Part shown: in pieces, positions 1 through 7,629 of the stretch
Layout: each line of letters begins with the position of its first letter
Position numbering within the stretch: the first letter of the stretch is position 1
Assembly: GCA_047975325.1 (NCBI GenBank)
Contig: JBKEDF010000061.1
Location: forward strand, 1 to 17,360
Length of the DNA: 17,360 bases
Direction of reading: 5' to 3'
Source of the DNA: JBKEDF01 sp047975325
Lineage (GTDB): Bacteria > Pseudomonadota > Alphaproteobacteria > Rhodobacterales > Rhodobacteraceae
Made by a program: the position numbers and the translations under genes
Notes under the pieces: model-generated
Told to the model about the DNA's origin: nothing
What the model saw: the letters and a program-made list of their open reading frames with translations, nothing else
Database searches by the model: none

Positions 1-154
1 ATCACCCCGTTCACGGATGGCGGCAAAGGCAGGATAATCGGGCCTGGCCTTCTTGGATTGTGGAAGATTGACTTTTGTGGCGCCGGGCTGATAGCAGTCC
101 GGATGGTTGAAATCGGCTTGGCCTAGCGCCTTGGGTTGTGCAGGGGGTGGTTTC
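1..154. other. Left edge, no confident gene
   Basis: No gene can be called in the first 154 bases. Two frames are open to the left edge. One on the + strand ends at a TAG at 124-126 and could be the tail of an upstream gene. One on the - strand could start at GTG 192 or TTG 195 and runs leftwards, reading ...RPDYPAFAAIRERGD at the edge; it would overlap the head of the 155-895 glycosyltransferase, which makes it doubtful. Sequence to the left of the window is needed to decide. Bases 142-150 (agggggtgg) look like the ribosome binding site of the next gene. Confidence 0.3.
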
Positions 155-895
155 TTGGACCCGGTTAACGTCGTCTGCGTGAAATGGGGCACCAAATATG
201 GCCCCGATTACGTCAACAAGCTGCATTCCATGGTGCGGCGCAACATGTCGCGCCCGTATCGCTTTGTCTGTCTGACCGATGATGCGGCCGGTATCGATGC
301 GGGGATCGAAACCCTTCCCCTGCCATCAATCGGCATTCCGGAATTCGATGCGGCCACCGGATGGACCCGTTTGCATGGCTGGTTGAAGGCCACGGTCTTT
401 GCCGCGCCGCTGCATGACCTGACGGGGCCTGTGTTGTTTCTGGATGTGGATATCGTCATTACCGGACCGCTTGATGCGTTTTTCGATCCGCCGGGCGATT
501 TCATCGTCATCAAGGAATGGGACAAGCGCGACGAGACCGGAAATACCTCGGTCTTCCGTTTCACGGCGGGCGCGCATGGTGATCTGATTGCCCATCTTGC
601 GCAATCGCTGGCCTCTGCCCAGACCGATTACCGTAATGAACAGGAATTCGTGACCTCCTATTTTTCGCGCCAGGGCAGGATGAGTTACTGGCCAGCGGGC
701 TGGTGCGTCAGCTTCAAGCGCCATTGCATGCATCGCGGCATCATGGGTTTTTTCAAACCCGCCCGTATCCCCAATGGCGCGAAGGTCGTGGTCTTTCATG
801 GCAAGCCCAACCCGCCGGACGCCATCATCGGGCGCAGCGGCAAATGGTATCGCCGGGTGCTGCCCGTCGCCTGGGTCGATGAACTCTGGCGTTGA
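155..895 (+). CDS. Putative DxD-motif glycosyltransferase
   Basis: This 246-residue protein is probably a cytoplasmic nucleotide-sugar-dependent glycosyltransferase acting on LPS core or a related surface glycan. The N-terminus (VNVVCVKWGTKYG, about residues 4-16) is the kind of first beta strand expected of a GT-A-like fold. FLDVDIVITGPLD, with DVD at about 97-99, is the likely metal and sugar-nucleotide binding motif. NEQEF (about 162-166) and VVFHGKPNPP (about 212-221) resemble conserved C-terminal parts of this type of transferase. The TTG at 155 is chosen as start because agggggtgg lies just upstream and the protein then begins right at the fold; the frame stays open upstream to an ATG at 107, which would add 16 unlikely residues. 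Donor and acceptor sugars cannot be read from the sequence. It heads the + strand core-type gene run. Confidence 0.72.
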   Translation: MDPVNVVCVKWGTKYGPDYVNKLHSMVRRNMSRPYRFVCLTDDAAGIDAGIETLPLPSIGIPEFDAATGWTRLHGWLKATVFAAPLHDLTGPVLFLDVDIVITGPLDAFFDPPGDFIVIKEWDKRDETGNTSVFRFTAGAHGDLIAHLAQSLASAQTDYRNEQEFVTSYFSRQGRMSYWPAGWCVSFKRHCMHRGIMGFFKPARIPNGAKVVVFHGKPNPPDAIIGRSGKWYRRVLPVAWVDELWR

Positions 896-923
896 GGGAC
901 AGCTTGAAGGACGGGCCCATCCT

Positions 924-1664
924 GTGAATATCCGGAAGATCAGCATCGGGGGGGCGGCCATCTGGCATGATGGTGATGCCCTTGATCCCATGGAACCCCG
1001 GATCTTTGAACCGGACTGGCTGCGGCAATCGGGCCGCCTTGTCGGCATGTCCTCTGGCCGCAACGAGGCATTCTTTCTGCGCCATGCGGGGCAGGACATG
1101 GTGTTGCGCCATTTCTGGCGCGGCGGGCTGGTGGGCAAGGTGAATCGTGACCTTTACCTGAAGGTTCCCGCCGGGCGCAGCCGCGCCATGCGGGAATTTG
1201 AACTGCTGGCCTGGATGGAGGAACAGGGCCTGCCGGTTCCGCATCCCATGGCGGCGCGTTACCGGCCTGCGGGGCCATTTTACCGCGCCGATATCATCAC
1301 CCGCCATATCCCCGACACCCGGACCATGGCGGATATCCTGCGCGATACCAGCCTTCTGCCCGACATCTGGGACGAAACCGGCAGGGTCATCGGGCGGATG
1401 CATGCGCTTGGTGTTTTCCATTCGGACCTGAACTGCCGCAATATCCTTATCGATGGTGGAGGGCGGGTCTGGCTGATCGATTTCGACAAATGCGCGCGGC
1501 GGGCGCCGGGGGGGTGGGATGTGGAAAACCTTGCCCGGCTGAAGCGATCATTCGAAAAGGAGAAGGGCAAGGTGCCCGGGCTTCACTGGGACGAGACCGC
1601 CTGGGAGGCGCTTCTGGCCGGTCACAAAAGGGAACGGGGGGCGGGGGCGCCTGACCGGACCTGA
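924..1664 (+). CDS. kdkA: 3-deoxy-D-manno-octulosonic acid (Kdo) kinase
   Basis: This is a small kinase of the WaaP/InaA-like lipopolysaccharide kinase group, best matched to KdkA, which uses ATP to phosphorylate the Kdo sugar on lipid A at the cytoplasmic face of the inner membrane. With the GTG at 924 it has 246 residues, close to the roughly 240 of KdkA proteins. Visible motifs are LRHFWRGGLVGKVNRDLY (about 61-78), typical of the KdkA N-lobe; the catalytic loop HSDLNCRN (about 166-173, catalytic Asp168 and Asn173); and the metal-binding IDFDKC (about 185-190, Asp186). An ATG at 879 would add 15 residues and overlap the previous gene by 17 bases; it is a possible alternative start. The stop is TGA at 1662-1664. 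The Kdo transferase waaA lies about 1.7 kb downstream on the same strand, which supports the substrate. A related sugar kinase role (heptose, other core residue) is less likely but possible. Confidence 0.8.
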   Translation: MNIRKISIGGAAIWHDGDALDPMEPRIFEPDWLRQSGRLVGMSSGRNEAFFLRHAGQDMVLRHFWRGGLVGKVNRDLYLKVPAGRSRAMREFELLAWMEEQGLPVPHPMAARYRPAGPFYRADIITRHIPDTRTMADILRDTSLLPDIWDETGRVIGRMHALGVFHSDLNCRNILIDGGGRVWLIDFDKCARRAPGGWDVENLARLKRSFEKEKGKVPGLHWDETAWEALLAGHKRERGAGAPDRT

Positions 1665-1681
1665 CTGTGACCGGGCCTGAC

Positions 1682-1706
1682 GGGCAGGGGGGTGTCCCTT
1701 TTGCCC
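1682..1706 (+). other. Small GC-rich inverted repeat between kdkA and the next gene
   Basis: In the 94-base gap between kdkA and the next gene, gggca (1682-1686) can pair with tgccc (1702-1706), and the enclosed run of G can pair with ccc at 1696-1698, just before tttt (1699-1702). It could be a weak attenuating hairpin. The stem is short and the T-run is inside the outer stem rather than after it, so a true terminator is doubtful. Confidence 0.2.
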
Positions 1707-1758
1707 TGGAATTCAAACCTGCCGGGCAAGGGTGCCGTGGCTGAAAGGTAAGACGATC

Positions 1759-2544
1759 GTGCTGAAAAATGTCGCAAGCCTGTGGATCGGGGAACGCCTT
1801 GGCCCCATGGAACTGGCCTCCATCCGCTCCTTCATCAGGCAGGGGCATGAATTCACGCTTTTCGCCTATGAAAAGGTTGAAAACTGCCCATCCGATGCCA
1901 CCTTCCGGGATGCCCGCGAAATCCTTGATGCCGGCCGGATCATCCGGCATTACAAGACGCAAAGCCCCGCCCCGCATTCGGATATCTTCCGCTATGCGAT
2001 GATCCGGCAGACGGATTTCACCTGGGTCGATCTTGATGTCGTGGCGCTGCGGCCCTTCGATTTCCCGGATGATCACGTCTTTGGCCATGAATCGGCGGAC
2101 CGGGTGGCAAGTGGCATTCTCAGACTACCCCCGGAATCATCCGCGCTGGCCCGGCTGATGGAAATCAATGTCGATACGAAGGGATTGCCGCCGCATCTTA
2201 CGGGGCTGCGCAAGCTGAAATACCGGATCAGGAATGCCATGGCGGGCGGCCTGCCCGTTGACAGATGGCCCTGGGGAGCGATTGGGCCGAGGCTCCTGAC
2301 GCTGGCCCTGCGCGAGACCGGCGAAATTTCAAAGGCACTTCCGGTTTCGGCTTTCTATTCGGTGCCCCTCCAGCAAGCCGCCTGTTTTGCCGAACCCGGT
2401 GGTTATGACGCGGAACAGGCCCCGGAAGGGGCCTATGCGGTCCATCTCTGGGCCAGTCATTTGCGGCATTACATCGTGGAAAGATATGACGGGAAATTTC
2501 CCGCCGAAAGTTTTGTGAACAGGGTCTGCCATGATGATTGGTGA
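1759..2544 (+). CDS. GT32-like glycosyltransferase with DxD sugar-binding region
   Basis: This 261-residue protein resembles the glycosyltransferases with a DxD sugar-binding region (GT32 / alpha-1,4-glycosyltransferase-like), which transfer a sugar from a nucleotide donor to LPS or other glycans in the cytoplasm. The start NVASLWIGERLGPMELASIRSF (first 30 residues) is characteristic of the group. SDIFRYAMI (about 74-82) precedes WVDLDVVALRPFD (about 90-102) with the catalytic DLD at 91-93. WGAIGPRLLT (about 172-181) and AVHLW (about 227-231) match the usual C-terminal features. The GTG at 1759 follows aaggtaag with good spacing and places the protein start at the fold; an upstream GTG at 1732 would add 9 residues. 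The end overlaps the next gene by 14 bases, suggesting translational coupling. The sugar added is unknown. Confidence 0.78.
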   Translation: MLKNVASLWIGERLGPMELASIRSFIRQGHEFTLFAYEKVENCPSDATFRDAREILDAGRIIRHYKTQSPAPHSDIFRYAMIRQTDFTWVDLDVVALRPFDFPDDHVFGHESADRVASGILRLPPESSALARLMEINVDTKGLPPHLTGLRKLKYRIRNAMAGGLPVDRWPWGAIGPRLLTLALRETGEISKALPVSAFYSVPLQQAACFAEPGGYDAEQAPEGAYAVHLWASHLRHYIVERYDGKFPAESFVNRVCHDDW

Positions 2545-3295
2545 CATTCCGGTCTATTACATCAACCTGGATTCCAGCACCGATCGGCGCGCTTCGATCG
2601 AGGTGGGCCTGCATGCCATCGGTGTGTCGGGTGCAGTCCGGGTTCCGGCCTTTGACGGGCGCGCGCTGGATCTGGCCCGGGCACCCGATTGCGACCTGAA
2701 AAAGGCGCATCGTTTCCTTGGCCGTCCGTTGCGAGGCGCGGAATATGGCTGTTACCGCAGTCATCTGGACTGTCTCGAACGGTTTCTTGCCACAGATAGC
2801 CCCTATGGGATCGTGCTGGAGGATGATGCCGAGATCGATCCGGATTTCCTGCCGGTCATCGCCGGGACCCTTGCCGTGATGGAACGCGAAAACCGCCTCT
2901 GGGATCTGATCCATCTGGGCGCGGGCCGCCTGAAGATATTTACCCGGCTGGAAGCCCTGGGTGGCGGTCATGATCTGGTGCAGGCGCATTATTTTCCGAT
3001 GCTGACTACCGCGCTTTTGTGGTCCAGATCGGGCGCGCGGAACATTCTGGATCATCACGCAAGGGTCACCATGCCGGTCGATACCCAGTTTCGGGAAGTC
3101 ATGGTCAAGAACGGGCGCGGCTTTGCGATCTGGCCGCCAATCACCCGCCAGACCGGTGTCTTGAGCGATATCGACGGCGACGGGGCCACGCGCAAGGCCC
3201 ATGACCGCAGCTGGTATTACGGGCTTGCGAAACAGTGGCGGCTCTGGAGGAACAAGTTCATTGCCTTCTTTCGGAAAATCTCCTTGCCGCGGTGA
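2531..3295 (+). CDS. Glycosyltransferase family 25 protein (LPS biosynthesis)
   Basis: This 254-residue protein has the full motif order of GT25 LPS glycosyltransferases, cytoplasmic enzymes that add (often galactosyl) residues to the LPS or LOS core. VYYINLDSSTDRR (8-20) is the signature N-terminus. RGAEYGCYRSHL (68-79) is the conserved central motif. IVLEDDAEI (94-102) holds the acidic metal-binding residues, and MPVDTQF (181-187) is the C-terminal VD motif. The C-terminus is basic and aromatic (residues 229-254), which may help it sit on the membrane. The ATG at 2531 lies inside the end of the previous gene with aacagggt just upstream; a second ATG directly follows at 2534. The product is certain at family level; the exact sugar linkage is not readable. 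Confidence 0.88.
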   Translation: MMIGDIPVYYINLDSSTDRRASIEVGLHAIGVSGAVRVPAFDGRALDLARAPDCDLKKAHRFLGRPLRGAEYGCYRSHLDCLERFLATDSPYGIVLEDDAEIDPDFLPVIAGTLAVMERENRLWDLIHLGAGRLKIFTRLEALGGGHDLVQAHYFPMLTTALLWSRSGARNILDHHARVTMPVDTQFREVMVKNGRGFAIWPPITRQTGVLSDIDGDGATRKAHDRSWYYGLAKQWRLWRNKFIAFFRKISLPR

Positions 3296-3358
3296 TAGGG
3301 CCTTGTCGCGGGTCATCTTCGGGTCCGGCCCTGCGCGCGGATCGATCGGGAGGCGGCC

Positions 3359-4615
3359 ATGAAGCTGACCTTCCTTCTGTGGCTCTGGCTGGGGTTGACC
3401 CGCATTGCGCCGGGGCTTCCCGGCCTTCTGGCGCGCCGTGCGCATCGGCGCCAGGGGGCCGATCCCGCGCGCCTGTGCGAACGGTTCGGGACGGCCACCC
3501 GGGCGCGGCCCGAAGGGCGGCTGATCTGGATCCATGCGGCATCCCTGGGTGAGGTCGTCTCGATCTCCGGCTTGGCCCGCCTGATCATGGAACGAAGCGG
3601 TGCACAGATCCTGATAACCACTGCAACCGCAACCGGGGCGCAGGCCGTGGCCGCGCGCGTGCCGGGGGCCCTGCATCAGTTCCTTCCCGTGGATGCGCCC
3701 GGGGCGGTGAACCGGTTTCTTGCGCATTGGCGCCCCGACATGGTGCTTTTTGTTGAGGCCGATCTCTGGCCGCGCCTTCTGTTGACACTGGCGCGGCAGC
3801 GGGTGCCGGTTGCCCTGATCAATGCGCGCCCCTCGAAAACCCGGAAACGGGCGCCGCGCAGCCTTGCCGCGCTTTTGCGGGGGGTGGATCTGGTCACGGT
3901 GCAGGATGCGGCGCTGATGCGGGAATTTGCGGATCTCGGCATTGATCCGGCAAGGATCCATGCGCCGGGCAATCTCAAGGCTGATATCCGCCCGCTTGCC
4001 ATTGACCCGGACAGATGTGCAGGGTTTCGCGCGGCGGCAGCGGGGCGGAAGATCTGGGCCGCCGCCTCGACCCATCCGGGCGAGGATGAGATCATCCTCG
4101 ATGCACATATGGTGCTTTATCCGGAGGCGCTGCTGCTTCTGGTGCCGCGCCATCCGGAACGCGGCGATGCCATTGCGGCGGAAATTGCCCGCCGCGGCCT
4201 CGACTTTTCGCGCCACAGTGCCGGGGACATGCCGGGCCCCGAAACCCGCGTGCATCTTCTGGATGCGATGGGCGAACTGGGAACGGTCTATGCGGCATCG
4301 GATCTGGCCCTGATCGGTGGGTCGCTGCTGCCGGGGCCGGGCGGCCATACGCCCTATGAACCGGCGGCGCTTGGCTGCGCCATGATCACCGGGCCATATG
4401 TCGGAAACTTCCAGACGGCCTATGATGCGCTGCAAGCCGCCGGGGCGACCCGCACCGTGCAGGATGCGGATGATCTGTCGGGGATGCTTGCGCGTCTGCT
4501 TGCGGATGCGGAGACCCTGGCGCGCATGCGGAGGGCGGCGCGGGCGGAACAGGAACGCCATGCCGGGGCGACGGAGCGGGTATTCGCCCTGCTGGCACCA
4601 TTGACCGGAACGTGA
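3359..4615 (+). CDS. waaA: 3-deoxy-D-manno-octulosonic acid (Kdo) transferase
   Basis: WaaA (KdtA) transfers Kdo from CMP-Kdo to the lipid IVA precursor of lipid A at the cytoplasmic face of the inner membrane. The 418-residue length is typical. The first about 20 residues are hydrophobic and form the usual N-terminal membrane anchor. WIHAASLGEV (57-66) contains the catalytic Glu65. VEADLWP (132-138), GNLKAD (204-209), ASTHPGEDE (236-244) and VPRHPER (262-268) follow in the expected order. GGSLLPGPGGHTPYEPA (320-336) is the CMP-binding signature of this GT30 family. The ATG at 3359 has gggaggcggcc just upstream. A 63-base gap separates it from the GT25 gene, so the two probably share a transcript. 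Whether it adds one or two Kdo units cannot be read directly, but a Kdo kinase in the same cluster fits a one-Kdo (monofunctional) enzyme. Confidence 0.95.
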   Translation: MKLTFLLWLWLGLTRIAPGLPGLLARRAHRRQGADPARLCERFGTATRARPEGRLIWIHAASLGEVVSISGLARLIMERSGAQILITTATATGAQAVAARVPGALHQFLPVDAPGAVNRFLAHWRPDMVLFVEADLWPRLLLTLARQRVPVALINARPSKTRKRAPRSLAALLRGVDLVTVQDAALMREFADLGIDPARIHAPGNLKADIRPLAIDPDRCAGFRAAAAGRKIWAAASTHPGEDEIILDAHMVLYPEALLLLVPRHPERGDAIAAEIARRGLDFSRHSAGDMPGPETRVHLLDAMGELGTVYAASDLALIGGSLLPGPGGHTPYEPAALGCAMITGPYVGNFQTAYDALQAAGATRTVQDADDLSGMLARLLADAETLARMRRAARAEQERHAGATERVFALLAPLTGT

Positions 4616-4683
4616 ATTATCATTCCGATTTCGGGTAAAATGCTTTAATCAGTCCTTTAGAGCCAAAAATTTATAGTCAGAGT
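4616..4683 (+). promoter_or_regulatory. AT-rich gap, candidate promoter region for the GT4 gene
   Basis: These 68 bases are about one third GC, far below the surrounding genes. A TATAGT hexamer at 4672-4677 could be a -10 element, but it lies only 6 bases before the ATG, which would make the transcript leaderless or nearly so, and no clear -35 hexamer stands 16-18 bases upstream. No good ribosome binding site precedes the ATG at 4684. The base composition supports a transcription-unit boundary; the exact promoter is a guess. Confidence 0.35.
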
Positions 4684-5931
4684 ATGAATGTGCAGCAAGT
4701 TCCTTGCGATGAATCCACACAGGCGGGGCAGACCCTTCGTGTGGCCTATCTGATCAATCAATACCCCAAGGTCAGCCATACATTTATCCGGCGTGAGATA
4801 CTGGCGCTTGAACGGCAGGGCGTTCATGTCGAACGTTTTGCACTGCGTGGATGGGATGCGGAAACCGTCGATCCGGCCGATGTGGAAGAAAAACGCCGCA
4901 CCCGGCATGTCCTGGAACATGGCGTCAGGCCGCTGGCCGGGGCCTTGTTCCGCAGTCTGATCCGCAGGCCCGGGGTCACCTGGCGGGCGCTATGCGAAGC
5001 CCTCGCCATGTCGCGACATTCGGTCAGGTCCTGGCCCTATCATCTGATATGGCTGGCCCATGCCTGTCGTCTTTCCGAATGGATGGAGGGGTGTGGGCTG
5101 ACACATATCCATGCGCATTTTGGTACCAATTCCGCGGATATCGTCTATCTCCTGCGATTGCTGGGCGGGCCGGAATACAGCTTTACCATTCACGGCGCTG
5201 ATGAGGCGGATAATGCGAAGAACCTGAATTTTGACCGTAAGGTCCGTGGCGCGAAATTCGTCGTTGCCATCAGTTCCTTCACGCGAAGCCAGTTGTTGCG
5301 CCATGTCGGCCCGGCGGATTGGAACAAGGTCAAGGTGGTTCATTGCGGGCTTGAGCGGGGTTTTTTCGCAACGCAGGAAACCCCGTTGCTGCCTCGCCCG
5401 GTCCTGCTTTGCATCGGTCGGCTTTCGACCGAGAAGGGCCATCTGATCCTGCTTGAGGCCTTCGCCCGGCTGGCGGCGCGCCACCCCGATGCGCAACTGG
5501 TCCTGGCCGGTGACGGTGACCTGCGCGCCCTGGTGGAGGCGCGGATTGTCGAACTGGGGCTGGGCGGCAAGGTTACGATTACCGGCTGGGTCAGCAGCCA
5601 GCAGGTCCTTGATCTGATCGTTGACAGCACCATCCTTGTCCAGCCCAGCCTGATGGAAGGCCTGCCGGTTGTCATCATGGAGGCGATGGCGCAGCGCCGC
5701 CCGGTCATCTCCACCTTTATCGCCGGTATTCCCGAACTGGTCCTGCCCGGACAGACCGGCTGGCTGGTTCCCGCGGGTGAGATCGAAAGCCTTTCCGAAG
5801 CGATGGAACAGGCCGTGGGCCTGTCGCCGGAAGACCTGCGGGCGATGGGCGCGCGCGCCGTGGCACGGGTTGGCGAACGTCACGATATCGACAAAATTGC
5901 AGCCCAACTGGCGCGGCTTTTTGCCAAATGA
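4684..5931 (+). CDS. Glycosyltransferase family 4 protein
   Basis: This 415-residue protein is a GT-B fold, retaining glycosyltransferase of family 4. The N-terminal Rossmann domain begins LRVAYLINQYPKVSHTFIRRE (18-38), a pattern seen in exopolysaccharide transferases of this family. HIHAHFGTNSAD (141-152) and FTIHGADE (167-174) are acceptor-side motifs. The nucleotide-sugar domain starts at LLCIGRLSTEKG (241-252) and has LAGDGDL (274-280). The E-x7-E catalytic motif is at Glu325 and Glu333 (MEGLPVVIMEA). The ATG at 4684 is the natural start for length, although the ribosome binding site is poor. The deacetylase-like gene follows after 10 bases, so the two are almost certainly co-transcribed. 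The donor sugar is unknown. Confidence 0.88.
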   Translation: MNVQQVPCDESTQAGQTLRVAYLINQYPKVSHTFIRREILALERQGVHVERFALRGWDAETVDPADVEEKRRTRHVLEHGVRPLAGALFRSLIRRPGVTWRALCEALAMSRHSVRSWPYHLIWLAHACRLSEWMEGCGLTHIHAHFGTNSADIVYLLRLLGGPEYSFTIHGADEADNAKNLNFDRKVRGAKFVVAISSFTRSQLLRHVGPADWNKVKVVHCGLERGFFATQETPLLPRPVLLCIGRLSTEKGHLILLEAFARLAARHPDAQLVLAGDGDLRALVEARIVELGLGGKVTITGWVSSQQVLDLIVDSTILVQPSLMEGLPVVIMEAMAQRRPVISTFIAGIPELVLPGQTGWLVPAGEIESLSEAMEQAVGLSPEDLRAMGARAVARVGERHDIDKIAAQLARLFAK

Positions 5932-5941
5932 CCTGTCCGTA

Positions 5942-6925
5942 ATGTCCCCGTCCCTGAAATATCTGGCGACACAGGCCCTGGCGCGCCCCCCGTTCTGGCC
6001 CCTCCTGCGCCGCCGCGCGCTGAGGGGCGATCCGCTGACGATCCTGTGTTATCACACGCTGGGGCCGGATACCGGCGGTCCGGATGCCTGGACGGTGTTG
6101 CGGATGGCGGATTTCCAGCGGCAGGTCGCGATTTTGCGGGCGCATTACGATATCGTATCGCTGAATGAGGCATTGGAGCCGCGCGCCAGCCGGAAGGGCC
6201 GCCCGCGCGCGGTCCTGACCTTTGACGATGGGGAGGCCGGGATGCATCGCCATCTGTTGCCCTTCGTGCAGCGTGAAAACCTGCCCGTCACCGTTTATGT
6301 CGCAACTGGCCAGATCGTGGCGGGCAGGCCCTTCTGGTTCGATCGGGTGATGAATGCCTGCCAGGTTGATCGGCCACAGGTTCTGGATCTGGGTGATGAG
6401 GGGTTGGGATACTGGCAATTTCCGGGCGGGGATGGTGCAGGACGGTGGCAGGTTCTGGGTCCCCTGCTGGAGGCACTGAAGGAGATCCCGCCGTCGCGCC
6501 GCGAAGCCATTGTCGACCGGATCGAGACATCGCTACCCCCTGCACCGCCCGAACGCCGGCTGGCCCCCATGACCCTGCTGCAACTGGCCGAACTGGCGGA
6601 TTGCCCCCTGATCACCATCGGTGCCCATAGCGATTGCCATAACCTTCTGGATCAGATCCCAATCGATGAAGCCCGCGACAGCATCTGCCGTTCGCGGGAT
6701 TTGCTGCAGGGCTGGACCGGGCGCGAGGTGGTGCATTTCGCCTATCCGAACGGCAATTCCAACACCGCGATTCAGCGTGCGACGGAAGAAGCGGGTTTCC
6801 GTTCGGCCACGATCCTTGGCATGGCGCTGGCCCATGCCGGGGATAGTCGTTTCGCGTTGCCGCGGCTGGCGATCGGGCGTTACGACAGCCCGGCCCGTTT
6901 CAAGCTGCGGCTGGCGCGGATCTGA
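5942..6925 (+). CDS. Polysaccharide deacetylase family protein (carbohydrate esterase 4)
   Basis: This 327-residue protein has the NodB-homology plan of metal-dependent polysaccharide deacetylases, which remove acetyl groups from N- or O-acetylated sugars. LTILCYHTL (32-40) is the first strand. VLTFDDG (91-97) carries the catalytic Asp95 and metal-binding Asp96. GAHSDCHNLL (227-236) supplies the metal ligands His229 and His233. HFAYPNGNSN (265-274) is the motif-3 region. Its start is the ATG at 5942, 10 bases after the preceding stop; the frame is open further upstream inside the GT4 gene, but that part is out of frame with GT4 and non-homologous in style. No signal peptide or clear membrane segment is visible, so it may act in the cytoplasm on a lipid-linked sugar or finished core. 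The substrate is not known; the WecB product (an N-acetyl sugar) is one candidate. Confidence 0.85.
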   Translation: MSPSLKYLATQALARPPFWPLLRRRALRGDPLTILCYHTLGPDTGGPDAWTVLRMADFQRQVAILRAHYDIVSLNEALEPRASRKGRPRAVLTFDDGEAGMHRHLLPFVQRENLPVTVYVATGQIVAGRPFWFDRVMNACQVDRPQVLDLGDEGLGYWQFPGGDGAGRWQVLGPLLEALKEIPPSRREAIVDRIETSLPPAPPERRLAPMTLLQLAELADCPLITIGAHSDCHNLLDQIPIDEARDSICRSRDLLQGWTGREVVHFAYPNGNSNTAIQRATEEAGFRSATILGMALAHAGDSRFALPRLAIGRYDSPARFKLRLARI

Positions 6926-6955
6926 TACCGGCCAGGGCCCGGTCGGGATCAGATC
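6919..6955. terminator. Shared hairpin over two convergent stop codons, candidate bidirectional terminator
   Basis: The arms gatctgat (6919-6926) and atcagatc (6948-6955) are perfectly complementary, and inside them accgg (6927-6931) pairs with ccggt (6939-6943), leaving a 7-base loop and a 4-base bulge. The hairpin includes the stop codon of the deacetylase-like gene (6923-6925) and that of kpsT (6949-6951), which converge here 23 bases apart. A T-rich tail is nearly absent (ttgt on the + strand only), so a Rho-independent mode is possible but not clear. Confidence 0.5.
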
Positions 6956-7620
6956 TTGTCACTGCGCCGCTGCATGTTTTCCTGATGCCGGGCGATGCCT
7001 TCGCTGATATTGTCGAACCAGGTCAGCCGTCCGTCCTCCAGCACGGCCACCGCCGTGCAAACCCGGCGCACGGAGGCAATGGAATGGGTGATGAAGATAC
7101 CGCCGCTGTTGCGCATCCGGTCGTTCAGGATTGCCTCGCTCTTGCTGCGGAACGCCTCATCGCCCACGGCGGTGACTTCATCCATCAGATACATGTCGAA
7201 ATGGATCCCCATCGACACGCCGAAGGCCAGGCGTGATTTCATCCCTGAGGAATAGGTATGGATCGGCTGATGGAACTGCTTGCCCAGCTCCGAGAAATCG
7301 GCCACAAAATCCAGCAGCTCATCTGTATCCACACCATAGACCCGAGCCAGGAAACGGGTGTTCTGCGCCCCGGTCAGATCACGGTGGAAACTGCCCGAAA
7401 ACCCCACCGGCCAGGATAACGTCCCCTGCACGGTGATGCGGCCGCTATCGGGTTCCAGCGCGCCGGAAATCAGGCGCAGCAGGGTCGATTTCCCGGCTCC
7501 GTTGCGACCCAGGAGCCCGATCATCCTGCCGCGCGGAAAGGTGGCGGAGACATCGCGCGCGACATGGCGCGCCAGACCCCGACGGTAAAAGGTCTTGGAG
7601 ACATGTTCGAGCCGGATCAT
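6949..7620 (-). CDS. kpsT: Capsule polysaccharide export ATP-binding protein KpsT
   Basis: KpsT is the cytoplasmic ATPase of the ABC exporter that moves capsular polysaccharide across the inner membrane together with KpsM. The 223-residue length is standard for KpsT. The Walker A motif GRNGAGKST is at 38-46, the ABC signature YSSGMKSRL at 123-131, the Walker B segment MYLMDEV at 143-149 with catalytic Glu148, and the H-loop His179 lies in FITHS. The sequence lacks the long C-terminal carbohydrate-binding domain of O-antigen exporters such as Wzt, which supports a capsule-type system. Its ATG at 7620 follows the kpsE stop by 9 bases, so kpsE and kpsT form a - strand operon. Unusually, the permease kpsM is on the other strand, upstream of kpsE. 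Confidence 0.93.
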   Translation of the reverse strand: MIRLEHVSKTFYRRGLARHVARDVSATFPRGRMIGLLGRNGAGKSTLLRLISGALEPDSGRITVQGTLSWPVGFSGSFHRDLTGAQNTRFLARVYGVDTDELLDFVADFSELGKQFHQPIHTYSSGMKSRLAFGVSMGIHFDMYLMDEVTAVGDEAFRSKSEAILNDRMRNSGGIFITHSIASVRRVCTAVAVLEDGRLTWFDNISEGIARHQENMQRRSDKI

Positions 7621-7629
7621 GGCCCCGCC

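Noticed and set aside
107..154. ATG at 107 as the start of the first glycosyltransferase
   Set aside because: The extra 16 residues do not resemble the family start, while the TTG at 155 has a strong ribosome binding site at 142-150.
1..195. A - strand frame open to the left edge starting at GTG 192 or TTG 195
   Set aside because: It overlaps the head of the 155-895 gene, has only weak start signals and no recognisable motif in about 65 codons; sequence beyond the edge is needed.
2228..4561. A 777-codon open frame on the - strand opposite the GT25 and waaA genes
   Set aside because: It is antisense to two genes with complete, recognisable family motifs, its translation is rich in Arg, Pro, Gly and His with no domain pattern, and long antisense frames are expected in GC-rich coding DNA.
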